Source: Halorubrum salsamenti
Lineage (GTDB): Archaea; Halobacteriota; Halobacteria; Halobacteriales; Haloferacaceae
DNA: 64,000 nt
Direction of reading: 5' to 3'
NCBI RefSeq assembly: GCF_007671685.1
Contig: NZ_VCNL01000002.1
Span: forward strand, 62,001 to 126,000
The first letter of the stretch is position 1. Each line of letters opens with the position of its first letter. A model generated the notes under the pieces. It did not search any database. It worked only from the letters and a program-made list of their open reading frames with translations, and was not told the origin of the DNA. Positions 9,120-17,603 of the stretch are shown here, one piece after another. The translations under genes were made by a program, and so were the position numbers.

Positions 9120-9187
9120 GGCGGGGCTCGTTCGCCAGCGCCGCCGATCACTGTTCGATTACTATAGAGCATAAAATACATTAGCAA

Positions 9188-9196
9188 ATATTATAC
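9188..9196 (+). promoter_or_regulatory. TATA-like promoter element of the metE pair
   Basis: ATATTATAC lies 24-32 nt upstream of the ATG at 9220 within an unusually A/T-rich 50-bp stretch between hemK2 and the methionine synthase genes. This spacing is that of an archaeal promoter giving a very short or absent leader. Confidence 0.5.
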
Positions 9197-9219
9197 GACG
9201 GCATACCGAACCTACGGTG

Positions 9220-10221
9220 ATGACTGAACGAGTCGCGGCCACGCCGGGGCTGTACCCGCTCCCGGACTGGGCGAAGGAGACGCTCTCCGACCTCAAGGGG
9301 CACCAGAAGGGTGACCTCCTGAGCGGCGACGAGAGCGAGGCGATCGTCGAGGAGTACGCCGAGGTGCGCGCCGAGTACGTCGACGACCAGTTGGACGCCG
9401 GCCTCGACCGCGTCGTCGAGGGGCAGGGGCGCTGGGACGACATGATCGCGCACCCGCTGACGGTCCACGACAGCGTCGAGACCGGCGGGATCGTGCGGTA
9501 CTACGACAACAACAACTTCTACCGCGACCCGCGGGTCGTCGACGATCTCGACTTCTCCGGCGACGTGGCTCGCGAACTGGAGCGGGCGACCGACCTGATC
9601 GACGGCGAGGCCCCCCTCGCGGCGACGCTCCCCGGACCGTACTCGCTCGGGGAACTCGCGACCGACGAGCACTACGGCGACGAGGCCGAGTTCCAGGCCG
9701 CGATCGCCGACTTCCTCGCGGGCGAGGTCGAGGCGTTCCCCGCCCACGAGACGCTGTTCCTCCTCGAACCGTCGCTGGTGACCGACTCGCCCGCGGAGGG
9801 CGAGGAGTCGGCCGCGACCGACGCGATCGCGACGGTCGCCGACGCGACCGACGCCGACGTGGTCGTCCAGACCGCTTACGGCGCGCTCGGCGAGAAGCTG
9901 TACGCCCACCTCGTCGACGAGGCGGGCGCGGACGCCCTCGGGCTCGACCTGGTCGCCGGCGACCGCGACGACACCGTTTATAACGTCCAGGAGTTCGGCG
10001 CCACCGACTCGCTCGCGCTCGGGCTCGTCGACGGGCAGAACACGCTCGTCGAGGAGCCGGAGACGGTCGCGGAGCGCGTCGAGTGGTTCGAGTCGCAGAT
10101 CCCCGCCGAGGGGTTCGACCGGACGTACCTGACGCCCAACACCGAGCTGTTCTACCTGCCGACCAACAAGTACCGCGCGAAGCTGAACACGCTGGCCGCC
10201 GCCGCGGAGGTGCTCGACTAA
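9220..10221 (+). CDS. MetE-like methionine synthase, N-terminal-domain-type subunit
   Basis: A 333-residue TIM-barrel protein of the cobalamin-independent methionine synthase (UROD/MetE-like) superfamily. It begins VAATPGLYPLPDWAKETL and keeps LVVEGQGRWDDMI-type and PGPYSLGELA segments. It lacks the zinc-binding cysteines found in the downstream partner, so it resembles the MetE N-terminal half or a methyl-donor-binding subunit. The ATG at 9220 is preferred over a GTG at 9217. The stop codon shares one base with the next start (TAATG). Archaeal short MetE proteins may use a corrinoid protein or methyltetrahydropterin donor; the donor is unknown here. Confidence 0.8.
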   Translation: MTERVAATPGLYPLPDWAKETLSDLKGHQKGDLLSGDESEAIVEEYAEVRAEYVDDQLDAGLDRVVEGQGRWDDMIAHPLTVHDSVETGGIVRYYDNNNFYRDPRVVDDLDFSGDVARELERATDLIDGEAPLAATLPGPYSLGELATDEHYGDEAEFQAAIADFLAGEVEAFPAHETLFLLEPSLVTDSPAEGEESAATDAIATVADATDADVVVQTAYGALGEKLYAHLVDEAGADALGLDLVAGDRDDTVYNVQEFGATDSLALGLVDGQNTLVEEPETVAERVEWFESQIPAEGFDRTYLTPNTELFYLPTNKYRAKLNTLAAAAEVLD

Positions 10222-11291
10222 TGGTCCGAAACCCGTCTGCCAACCGCGAACAGTTCCGCCCGCACGACCACCCGAACGACGCGTTCCTGCTGACGACAGT
10301 CGTCGGCTCGTACCCGAAGCCGAAGTGGCTCAACCGGGCCGACGAGCTCGTCGACGACCCCGACTCGAAGTTCGACGAGTCGGACCTCGAAGAGGCGCAC
10401 GACGACGCCTGTCGGCTGATCACCCACGAGCACGAGCGCGCCGGGCTCGACACGGTCGTCGACGGCGAGATGCGCCGCAACGAGATGGTGGAGTTCTTCG
10501 CCGACCGCATCGACGGCTACGAGTTCAACGGTCCCGTGAAGGTGTGGGGCCACAACTACTTCGACAAGCCGTCGGTCGTCGAGGAGGTCGAGTACGACGA
10601 GCCGTGGCTGGTCGACGAGTTCGAGTTCACGTCCGACGTGTCCGAGCGTCCCGTCAAGGTCCCGATCACGGGGCCGTACACGCTCGGCTTCTGGGCGTTC
10701 AACGAGGCGTACCCCTCCACCGAGGAGCTCGTCTACGACCTCGCCGACCTCGTCAACGAGGAGGTCGAGAAGCTGGTCGAGGCCGGCGCGCGCTACATCC
10801 AGATCGACGAGCCCGCGCTGGCGACGACGCCCGAGGACCACGCCATCGTCGGCGAGGCCCTCGAACGCATCGTCTCGGGCATCGACGAGGAGGTCCGGAT
10901 CGGCCTCCACGTCTGTTACGGCGACTACTCGCGGATCTACCCCGAGATCAACGACTACCCGATCGACGAGTTCGACGTGGAGCTGTGTAACGGCGACTTC
11001 GAGCAGATCCCCACGTTCACCGACCCCGAGTTCGAGCCCGACCTCGCGCTCGGCGTCGTCGACGCCCACACCGCCGAGGTGGAGCCGGTCGAGGAGATCA
11101 AAGAGAACATCCGGCAGGGCCTGCGCGTCGTCCCGCCGGAGAAGCTCACGATCTCGCCCGACTGCGGGCTGAAGCTGCTTCCGCGCGACATCGCGTACGG
11201 CAAGACCGAGAACATGGTGACCGCAGTGCGGGAGATCGAGGCCGAGATCGACTCGGGCGCGATCGACGTCGAGAACCCGCTCGACGACTGA
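10221..11291 (+). CDS. metE: Cobalamin-independent methionine synthase, catalytic (C-terminal MetE-type) protein
   Basis: A 356-residue TIM-barrel enzyme predicted to methylate homocysteine to methionine. It starts with TTVVGSYPKP, as core MetE proteins do. The zinc site is intact: H230 and C232 in GLHVCYGD, an acidic ligand near E254, and C315 in ISPDCGLK. PITGPYTL and QIDEPAL (195-200) are conserved homocysteine-side motifs. Start and stop overlap by one base with the upstream paralogue, which implies co-translation and probably a two-subunit enzyme equivalent to a split MetE. Confidence 0.88.
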   Translation: MVRNPSANREQFRPHDHPNDAFLLTTVVGSYPKPKWLNRADELVDDPDSKFDESDLEEAHDDACRLITHEHERAGLDTVVDGEMRRNEMVEFFADRIDGYEFNGPVKVWGHNYFDKPSVVEEVEYDEPWLVDEFEFTSDVSERPVKVPITGPYTLGFWAFNEAYPSTEELVYDLADLVNEEVEKLVEAGARYIQIDEPALATTPEDHAIVGEALERIVSGIDEEVRIGLHVCYGDYSRIYPEINDYPIDEFDVELCNGDFEQIPTFTDPEFEPDLALGVVDAHTAEVEPVEEIKENIRQGLRVVPPEKLTISPDCGLKLLPRDIAYGKTENMVTAVREIEAEIDSGAIDVENPLDD

Positions 11292-11364
11292 GCCGGCGCT
11301 GTTTCGGGTTCCTCTGACAGTCCGGTTCCCGCTGAGACGGCCGGGAGACCGCGATCGCTTCCTG

Positions 11365-11803
11365 TTCGATGGCGGGAGTACGTGTAGTACGTCGTGAGTG
11401 AGGCAATTTATAAAGAGAATTGGGATGTTGCTGTCGGCTGTTTATAAGTGAGTGACGCTGCCGGGATGGTGATCTCCAAAGCCCCAGTCGCGACGGCTCG
11501 CGCGCCTTGTTGCGCGCCTCGCTCGGTCGCTTTCGCTCCCTCGCTGCGGTGCTTACTGCGGCGTGCTTCGCCCTCGCGACTGCCCCTTTGAGCCCCACCT
11601 GCCCCGCACAGCAGCCTCACACCTCCCCAGCCTCGCGGCTCCCTTCGGTCGCCGCGTCCCTCGCGCGGTGCTGCTCGGCCGCGAGGCGGCCTCGCAGGCA
11701 CGCGCCACCGCACTTCATTTATAAGCGATTGTCGCTGTCGCTCACGATCGTTTAAATACTCGCACGCTGCCACCGCTCTGTAATACCTACTCTCCGCATC
11801 GCT
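11365..11803 (-). repeat. Dispersed ~440-bp element with terminal inverted repeats, copy 1
   Basis: This gene-free block is homologous, in opposite orientation, to 36394-36829. The left end carries TTCGATGGCGGGAGTACGT (11365-11383) and the right end, read on the minus strand, AGCGATGCGGAGAGTAGGT (11803-11785), an imperfect inverted pair. TATA-like boxes lie inside both ends: TTTATAAAG and TTTATAAGT on the left, TTTATAAGC and TTTAAATA on the right. The most conserved core is 11581-11635; over 52 aligned bases I count 44 identical to copy 2. A 121-residue open frame crosses it on the minus strand but starts and ends differ from those in copy 2. It may be a non-autonomous mobile element or a structured RNA locus. 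Confidence 0.75.
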
Positions 11804-11905
11804 CGGTGCTATGTCTGTACTAAGCGACTAAGGACACAACTGTCAAATTCTGAGTATTTCAACAAAGCTCTCAATTGAAACAGATAGCCACTAGATATTA
11901 AGACA

Positions 11906-12106
11906 TCACGTGTTATTGACAAGTTGGTAAAACATAGCGACAATTACCAAGAATAGCATTAGATAGACAAGACTTGAAACAATTTCAATAAGAACATTAT
12001 CAAGGATATTCGCAATACTCGGCGCGCGGATTGTCGCAATGACGAATATACCAACAACAAGTATTATTCCCGCAGTGAATATTTCGATTATATCGTCTGG
12101 ATTCAT
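11906..12106 (-). CDS. Small two-helix membrane protein, function unknown
   Basis: A 66-residue protein that I do not recognise. Two hydrophobic segments are clear: residues ~9-27 (IFTAGIILVVGIFVIATI) and ~42-62 (SSLVYLMLFLVIVAMFYQ). Its start overlaps the stop of the upstream small membrane gene by 4 bp, so they look like a coupled pair. Codon use is AT-rich and unlike the chromosome around it. It could be a subunit of a membrane complex, a toxin-like peptide or a remnant of an inserted element; none of these is supported specifically. Confidence 0.55.
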   Translation of the reverse strand: MNPDDIIEIFTAGIILVVGIFVIATIRAPSIANILDNVLIEIVSSLVYLMLFLVIVAMFYQLVNNT

Positions 12107-12348
12107 GATTCTCCTCGCTTCAATCGTTCAATCGTAATTCGGTTGTACAGGCTGATTAATAAGGCGATGAGCACAAATGAGGTGATACCAGATAATACGG
12201 CTGCTGAGGAAACTGGCAGATCCTGACTAAGAACACGGAATGCGCCGGCAAAAAGACCAGTTCCAGTGCCAGCAACACTCACGAATATCCCCGCAAACTG
12301 AGGGAAGCTTAGATCGATCACACTCTGAGCAGACTCCTCATCACTCAA
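12103..12348 (-). CDS. Small membrane protein, function unknown
   Basis: An 81-residue protein with an acidic N-terminus (MSDEESAQS) and two hydrophobic stretches, ~14-38 and ~47-67 (AAVLSGITSFVLIALLISLYN), ending in a basic tail (RLKRGES). First gene of the coupled pair; the next ATG overlaps its stop by 4 bp. An A/T-rich stretch at 12357-12400 could hold its promoter. Not recognised. Its low-GC codon use suggests transfer. Confidence 0.55.
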   Translation of the reverse strand: MSDEESAQSVIDLSFPQFAGIFVSVAGTGTGLFAGAFRVLSQDLPVSSAAVLSGITSFVLIALLISLYNRITIERLKRGES

Positions 12349-12521
12349 GGTTGTCTACTCTAATAGATTAATATGTATTAAAAGTTAACTTAAATATCAA
12401 CCTTTGTTGGACACAGTCATTTTCCTGTCTGAGCGGTTGTGCCCCAAGATACCAGCTGAATTGTAACAGAGCCACCGACCCGCGGCACCATCTATACAAA
12501 GCCGCCGCACCCACCGCCGAC

Positions 12522-13271
12522 ATGGACATCGGCCTCACCGTCGGCGACGACCTCGACCGGCTCGCGGCGTCGCCGGCGCGGTTCGACTTCTGCGAGCTCG
12601 GGGTCGGCGAGCCGACGCTCGTGCCCGGCGATATCGACCGCGGGCGCTTGACCGACGCGCTCGACGGCCGCGACCTGCTCGTCCACCTGCCGTACAGCCA
12701 GCGGCTGGCGACGTACGTCCCCGAGGTCAACGACGCCATCGTGGACTACCAGCGCCGGCTCCTGGAGGCCGCCGGCGACCTGGGCGCGGAGAAGGCGGTC
12801 CTTCACGCCACCTCCGCCGACCGCGACGACACCGAGTTCCGCGAGGTCGCCGCCGACCAGCTCCGGCGAGTCGCCGACGCCGGCCGCGAGGCGGGCGTCG
12901 AGGTCGTCGTCGAGAACGTCGGCCACCAGCACGCGGGGCTCCAGCTGTCGGTCCTCGGCGATCTCGCCCGGGAGACGGACACCCCGATCTGCTTCGACGT
13001 GGGCCACGCGTACATGGAGGGCGACAACAAGGCGATACAGCGGTTCCTCCGGAGCCACGGCGACCGGATCTCGCACCTCCACTGCCACGACGTGCGCCGT
13101 CGCGGCGACACCCACCTCCCCGTGGGGGCCGGCGAGGTCGACTACGGACTCGTCGAGTCCGAACTCGGCGGTTTCGACGGGACGGTCGCTCTCGAGGTGT
13201 TCACCGACGACGAGACGCTCCTCCTCGACTCGGCCGAGCGGGTCGCGGAGCGGCTCGGTGCCGATTTTTAA
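12522..13271 (+). CDS. Sugar phosphate isomerase/epimerase-like TIM-barrel protein
   Basis: A 249-residue protein of the xylose isomerase-like / AP endonuclease 2 superfamily. Metal-ligand segments are visible: VVVENVGHQHAG (Glu), CFDVGHAYMEG (Asp and His), SHLHCHDVRRRGDTHLPVGAGEVDYG (His/Asp) and VALEVFTDDE (Glu) near the end. The pattern fits an isomerase or epimerase acting on sugars, or an endonuclease IV relative; the metabolic role is not fixed by neighbours. A TATA-like TCTATACAAAG lies about 30 nt upstream, suggesting a leaderless transcript. Confidence 0.8.
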   Translation: MDIGLTVGDDLDRLAASPARFDFCELGVGEPTLVPGDIDRGRLTDALDGRDLLVHLPYSQRLATYVPEVNDAIVDYQRRLLEAAGDLGAEKAVLHATSADRDDTEFREVAADQLRRVADAGREAGVEVVVENVGHQHAGLQLSVLGDLARETDTPICFDVGHAYMEGDNKAIQRFLRSHGDRISHLHCHDVRRRGDTHLPVGAGEVDYGLVESELGGFDGTVALEVFTDDETLLLDSAERVAERLGADF

Positions 13272-13301
13272 GAGTCCCGCTACCGAGCGACGGCGCGGCG
13301 A

Positions 13302-14156
13302 TCAGGTCGAGTCGCGGTCTGTGTCGTCGTCCTCGTCGTCCTCGTCGACCGCTTCGCCGTCCAGCTCCTCTCCGGGAGAACTGTCGCCGTCGGCCGAATC
13401 ACCGTCGACGTCGGACGACCCCGTCTCGGCGTCCGTCTCCTCGTCCGTCTCGTCGTCGAACTGCCGCTTGATCGATTCGAGTTCCGACTCCACGTCGACT
13501 TCGGGAGCGGGGTCGTCGTCCGGGTCGTCCCCTTCCCCATCTCCGCCGCTCTCGCCGTCCGCGTCCGGGTCGGTCACGTCGATCCGGACGCCGCGGTCGT
13601 CGTTTGCTTCGTCGGGGGTCCGAGTCGCATCCGGCCTGTCTTCGCTCCGGGTATCGACCCGGTCCCGCCGCCCGCGCCGGGCCGCGTCGGCCTCGCGGCG
13701 GCCCTCGTCGATCCGCGCTTCGATCTCCGCCGTGAGGTCGCGCGCGTCTTCGATGATCGACCGAGAGGCGGCCTCCTCCGGGAGGTCGGCCTCCGAGAGC
13801 GCCGTCCGGAGCTCCGAGAGCGACCGCGACAGCCCGGCGCTCGCGCCGTCCCGCACGTCGCCGAGGCGGTCGGTCGCCGAGCCCGCCTCGTCGAGGCTCC
13901 GGCCGGGGTCGGCGAGCCGGAGGGTCCCCTGCACCAGTTCGAGCGACTTGATCGTCGTCTCGAGGAGGGCGATCACCGTCGGGATGGTGTACCGCTCGGT
14001 GAATCGGACGAGCTCGGAGAGCCGGGGCGGCCGAGGGGGACCGCGGCGGTCCCGCTCGGTCTCTCGGAGGTCGCGGCGGAGCTCGCTCAGCACGTCCTCG
14101 AGCTCGTCGAGCCGCTCTTCGAGGTCGTCGTCGCGTCGGTCGTCGCGGGAACTCAT
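13302..14156 (-). CDS. Acidic coiled-coil haloarchaeal protein, function unknown
   Basis: A 284-residue soluble protein. Residues 1-45 are a charged coiled-coil-like stretch (LEERLDELEDVLSELRRDLRETE). Residues ~50-165 are a conserved-looking helical region (LVRFTERYTIPTVIALLETTIKSLELVQGTLRL). The last ~120 residues are a disordered Asp/Glu/Ser tail. The ATG at 14156 is chosen because extending to the upstream alternative would break into a basic, unrelated stretch. It appears to be a haloarchaeal conserved hypothetical; no function is claimed. Confidence 0.75.
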   Translation of the reverse strand: MSSRDDRRDDDLEERLDELEDVLSELRRDLRETERDRRGPPRPPRLSELVRFTERYTIPTVIALLETTIKSLELVQGTLRLADPGRSLDEAGSATDRLGDVRDGASAGLSRSLSELRTALSEADLPEEAASRSIIEDARDLTAEIEARIDEGRREADAARRGRRDRVDTRSEDRPDATRTPDEANDDRGVRIDVTDPDADGESGGDGEGDDPDDDPAPEVDVESELESIKRQFDDETDEETDAETGSSDVDGDSADGDSSPGEELDGEAVDEDDEDDDTDRDST

Positions 14157-14226
14157 GCCGCGTCGTAGGCGGTCCGCGGATAAAAAGCCCGGCCGGGTCG
14201 TGAAGGAGTTTTTCGAGCGGAGCACC

Positions 14227-15516
14227 TCAGAACCCCTCGCGCAGATGCGTCCTCCGCGGCGGGAACACCGCGCGGAGGTCGGCGGCGGTCGGGGAATTGG
14301 CGGCAGTCGCGGAACCGACGGCGAGCCCGTCGCTCCGGACCGCCTCGTCGACCGACTTGTACCCGACGTACAGCTGCGAGAGGGTGCCGACGTCGACCGA
14401 GGCGTCCGGGGCGTCCGGGGCGTCCGCGGCTTCGGCCTTCGTCCTCTCGTCCTCTGCCCGATCTCCCTCGCCGTCGCTCACCGACTCGACCGTCACCGCC
14501 CCGTCGGCGACGGCGACCCGGAACGTCCCGTCGTTCCAGTCGACGAGGGGGTCAGTAACTGAGAGCGAGAACGCGGCCTCGACGGCCGGGTCGGGGTCGA
14601 GCGCTTCGAGGGCGGCGGCGACGTCGACGAGCCGGACCATCGGCCCGGTTCGGACCTCGCAGTCGACGGCGCGAGGGTCCCCGACGAGGTCGAGCAGGGG
14701 CGCGTCCGGCGGGGCGCGGATCCGGACCTCGACGACCTGCGAGTCGTGGTTGCGGAAGAACCGGAGCAGTTGGAACCACGCCTCGTCGTCCGCGACGGCG
14801 ACGTCGGTGACGCGCAGAACCGGGTCGTCCGCGTCGTCTACGTCGTCGTCGAAGCTGTACGCGCAGATCGCGCGGAGGTCGCCGTCGCGCTCCCAGCCGT
14901 AGACGAACGGGTCGGTTTTCCACCCTTGAACAGCGCGCTCGCGCCACCACTCCTCGGTCCAGTCCATCGTCAGGTCGTAGCGCTCCGCCATCGCCGCGAG
15001 TACCGGCTTCACGGCCTCGTAGTCGTCCTCGTCGAGCGGACGGAAGGTCCCGGCGTCGTCGCCCGCAGTCGCGATCAGATCGTCGACGAACCCGAGCCGG
15101 TCAGGGGGCGCGGTGAGGCGGCGGTAGCGGCTCGCGGTCGCCCAGCCGTAGCCGGCGTAGAAGGGGTACTCGAAGGGCCACAGCGTCGAGACGTGGACGC
15201 CGCGGTCGCGGTACTCAGCCAGCGACTCCCGGAGCAGACGGCCGACGTTCCCCTGCCGTCGGTGTTCCGGGGGAGACGCGACCGCCGAGAGGCCGGCGAC
15301 CTCGCGGTCGGCGCCGCGGATCCGCAGCGAGAAGTAGTGGTGCGCGCAGACCGCGACCGGGTCGTCGGCGGCGTCGAACAGGCCCCGCGTCTCGGCGATG
15401 GTGTCCTGATCGTCCGCCTCCTCGGGGTCGTACGGCCCCTCGGCGGGAGCGAACGCGTACCGCATGAACGCGTCGAACTCGTCGGCGCGCTCGTCGGGGA
15501 ACTCTCGGTACTCCAT
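14227..15516 (-). CDS. GNAT N-acetyltransferase, Eis-like
   Basis: A 429-residue protein with the Eis-type layout. The N-terminal GNAT domain contains REVAGLSAVASPPEHRRQGNVGRLL (acetyl-CoA loop RRQGNVGRLL), a central second GNAT-like domain follows, and the C-terminal ~110 residues form a sterol-carrier-like domain ending VFPPRRTHLREGF. Eis proteins acetylate amines of aminoglycosides or proteins; the archaeal substrate is unknown. A ~30-residue acidic Glu/Ala/Asp/Pro insertion interrupts the SCP2-like domain, a halophile feature. Monocistronic. Confidence 0.85.
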   Translation of the reverse strand: MEYREFPDERADEFDAFMRYAFAPAEGPYDPEEADDQDTIAETRGLFDAADDPVAVCAHHYFSLRIRGADREVAGLSAVASPPEHRRQGNVGRLLRESLAEYRDRGVHVSTLWPFEYPFYAGYGWATASRYRRLTAPPDRLGFVDDLIATAGDDAGTFRPLDEDDYEAVKPVLAAMAERYDLTMDWTEEWWRERAVQGWKTDPFVYGWERDGDLRAICAYSFDDDVDDADDPVLRVTDVAVADDEAWFQLLRFFRNHDSQVVEVRIRAPPDAPLLDLVGDPRAVDCEVRTGPMVRLVDVAAALEALDPDPAVEAAFSLSVTDPLVDWNDGTFRVAVADGAVTVESVSDGEGDRAEDERTKAEAADAPDAPDASVDVGTLSQLYVGYKSVDEAVRSDGLAVGSATAANSPTAADLRAVFPPRRTHLREGF

Positions 15517-15592
15517 ATCCCGTCGGCTCGCGGGAGCGGAATAAGTCTTCCCGGAGCGTGCGGGGGGTTCTCGTCCTCGCTGGCGACCCGCC

Positions 15593-16693
15593 TCAGTCGA
15601 ACCGACCGCGCCGGTACTGCACCGGCCACTCGACGTCGGCGCCGAGCTCGTGGGCGGCCTCGAGCGGCCAGTACGGGTGTCGGAGCATCTCGCGGCCGAG
15701 CGCGACGAGGTCGGCCCGCCCGTTTCGGACGAGGGCGTCGGCGTGGGTCGGCTCCGTGATCCCGCCGACCGCGGCGACGGGGACGTCGGTCCCCTCGCGG
15801 ATCGCCTCGGCGTACGGCACCTGATACCCCGGCCCCGCGCCGGGGAGCCGCTGGTCCGGATGGATCCCGCCGCCGGAGACGTCGATCAGGTCGGCGCCGG
15901 CCTCGGCGAGCAGGGGGGCGAGTCGGACGGAGTCGTCCACATCCCACGAGTCGCGGTCGGGGAGCCAGTCGGTCGCGGAGATCCGGACGAAGACGGGCTC
16001 GTCGTCGGGCCAGACCTCGCGGACGGCCTCGACGACCTCGCGGAGCAGGCGGGTGCGGTTCTCGTAGCTCCCGCCGTACTCGTCGTCCCGGTCGTTGGTG
16101 ACCGGGGAGAGGAACTGGTGGAGCAGATAGCCGTGGGCCGCGTGGACCTCCGCGACCTCGAACCCGATCTCGCGCGAGCGCTCCGCGGCGGCCGCGAACG
16201 CGTCGATCACCTCGTCGATCCCCTCGCCGTCCAGCCGGCGGGTCGACGCCAGTTCTCCGTCGTCCGCGTCCGGGTCCGGGTACGGCGCGTCGGTCGCGGA
16301 CACCGTCTCCCAGCCGCGCTCGCGGTCCTCCGGGATGGGATCGCCGCCCTCGGCCGGGGGTCGGTGCGAGGCCTTCCGACCGGCGTGGGCGAGTTGGATC
16401 CCGGCCGTCGCGCCCTGCGATTTGACGAAGTCGACGATCGGCTCGATCGCCTCGGCGTGCTCGTCGGACCAGATCCCCAGGCAGTTCGGGGTGATCCGCC
16501 CGCGCGGCTCGACGGCGGTCGCCTCAGTCATCACGACCCCGGCCCCGCCGGCGGCGCGGGAACCGAGGTGGACCCGGTGCCAGTCGTTCGCGAACCCGTC
16601 GTCCGCGGAGTACTGGCACATGGGCGACAACATCACGCGGTTGCGGAACTCGGTGTCGCGCAGCGTGAACGGAGTGAAAAGCGAATCCGGCAT
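15593..16693 (-). CDS. NADH:flavin oxidoreductase / old yellow enzyme, YqjM type
   Basis: A 366-residue FMN-binding TIM-barrel enzyme that reduces activated C=C bonds of enones or enals with NAD(P)H. YqjM-class motifs are clear: MLSPMCQYSADDG near residue 20 with the class-specific Cys, QLAHAGRKA (FMN/substrate), HAAHGYLLHQFLSP (substrate His pair) and a C-terminal LVALGREMLRHPYWPLEAA (phosphate binding). Length is normal. The physiological substrate is unknown and the neighbours do not clarify it. Confidence 0.9.
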   Translation of the reverse strand: MPDSLFTPFTLRDTEFRNRVMLSPMCQYSADDGFANDWHRVHLGSRAAGGAGVVMTEATAVEPRGRITPNCLGIWSDEHAEAIEPIVDFVKSQGATAGIQLAHAGRKASHRPPAEGGDPIPEDRERGWETVSATDAPYPDPDADDGELASTRRLDGEGIDEVIDAFAAAAERSREIGFEVAEVHAAHGYLLHQFLSPVTNDRDDEYGGSYENRTRLLREVVEAVREVWPDDEPVFVRISATDWLPDRDSWDVDDSVRLAPLLAEAGADLIDVSGGGIHPDQRLPGAGPGYQVPYAEAIREGTDVPVAAVGGITEPTHADALVRNGRADLVALGREMLRHPYWPLEAAHELGADVEWPVQYRRGRFD

Positions 16694-16833
16694 CGTCTCG
16701 TCTGACGGACGCGACGGGCTAAGGGGATCCGATCCCCCGCACGCATCGCCGCCGCCGAAACGCCCTCGGTCGGTTTCCCACCAGTTTAGGCCGACCGAAA
16801 CCTATAACCCCCCGTGCCCCTGACGGACCGGTA

Positions 16834-16995
16834 ATGACAGCCGGGGACCGGATCGAACGCGAGGTCGAGGAACCGTCGGACGCACGGCCGCGGGTCGAGG
16901 CGAGCCGCTGTTCGCCCGAACGCACCGTCTTCACCGAAGAGGGGAACACGGACGCGTGGATCGCGACCGATCTGACCGTCGAGCTGGAGCGATAG
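16834..16995 (+). CDS. Small haloarchaeal protein (DUF7331-like)
   Basis: A 53-residue protein: a charged N-terminus (MTAGDRIEREVEEP) and a compact C-terminal part, VFTEEGNTDAWIATDLTVELER. The WIATDLTVEL ending resembles a family of very short haloarchaeal proteins that I recall as DUF7331; this is from memory and not certain. The gene sits alone between the old yellow enzyme gene and the next hypothetical, with TATA-like CCTATAACC 24 nt upstream. The function is unknown. Confidence 0.65.
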   Translation: MTAGDRIEREVEEPSDARPRVEASRCSPERTVFTEEGNTDAWIATDLTVELER

Positions 16996-17053
16996 CGAGT
17001 CGACGCTCCCCGCTGTTCTCCACCGTTCTCTCGCGGTACCGTCGCCGTACCGC

Positions 17054-17500
17054 TCAGCGCAGCCGCTGCGTCACCGCCCGCCACAGGCGGCCGACGATCC
17101 CCGAATCGCTCGACCGATCGGGGTCCGAGAGCCTCCAATCCGCCTTCTCGGCCGCCTCGTCGATCGGCACGTACTCGAAGCCGACGTGGGTCGCGACGCG
17201 CCGGCTCGCAGTCGACGTGCCCACGAACACCGCCCGCGGAGCGTCGGTCTCCTCGTGGATGTCGCCGAGCGTCCCCCACTTGTCCCAACTCCGGAGCGCG
17301 TAGTCGTTCTCGACGCCCGTCTCGCGGACGAACCGCTCGACGGCGTCCGTGTCGTTGGCGACGATCCCGACGTGGCGGCTCCACTCCCGCGCGTCGGCGA
17401 ACGCCGCCTCCGGCTCCGCGAGCCGCCGGGCGGCGCCCAGCGAGAGCACGAGCGTCACCTCGCCGGTTCGGTCGTCGGGGTCGTCGACATCGATGCCCAT
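17054..17500 (-). CDS. Conserved haloarchaeal hypothetical protein
   Basis: A 148-residue acidic protein with alternating beta and alpha pattern: VTLVLSLGAARRLAEPEAAFADAREWSRHVGIVAND at the start, YALRSWDKWGTLGDIHEETDAPRAVFVGTSTASRRVATHVGFEYVPIDEAAEKADWRL in the middle, and a basic C-terminus (VGRLWRAVTQRLR). The repeated WDKWG and VGFEYVPI elements look conserved. I do not recognise a catalytic motif; a HAD-like or Rossmann-like fold is conceivable but unsupported. Confidence 0.7.
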   Translation of the reverse strand: MGIDVDDPDDRTGEVTLVLSLGAARRLAEPEAAFADAREWSRHVGIVANDTDAVERFVRETGVENDYALRSWDKWGTLGDIHEETDAPRAVFVGTSTASRRVATHVGFEYVPIDEAAEKADWRLSDPDRSSDSGIVGRLWRAVTQRLR

Positions 17501-17603
17501 CTCTCGGGTACCCGTTCACGTCCGAGCGGGTAAACGGTGATGGCGGAAGTCGCCCGGCCCGTGTGGTGAGATTTATCCGCGAAGGAGGCGTTCGGTCGGT
17601 ATC

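Larger units (their letters stand above)
11809..12420. other. AT-rich pocket between the dispersed element and the isomerase gene
   Basis: Base composition drops sharply: 11881-11940 is 22/60 G+C, whereas flanking genes are near 70%. The pocket holds two overlapping small membrane-protein genes on the minus strand and T/A-rich flanks. Such an abrupt change usually marks recently acquired DNA in haloarchaea. No integrase, tRNA or direct repeat bounding it was found. Confidence 0.65.

Noticed and set aside
11408-11773. 121-residue frame inside element copy 1, similar to a frame in copy 2
   Set aside because: The shared GWGG...AGGxQRG stretch follows from nucleotide identity; starts, stops and lengths differ, and the composition is basic and low complexity, so I do not call a gene.
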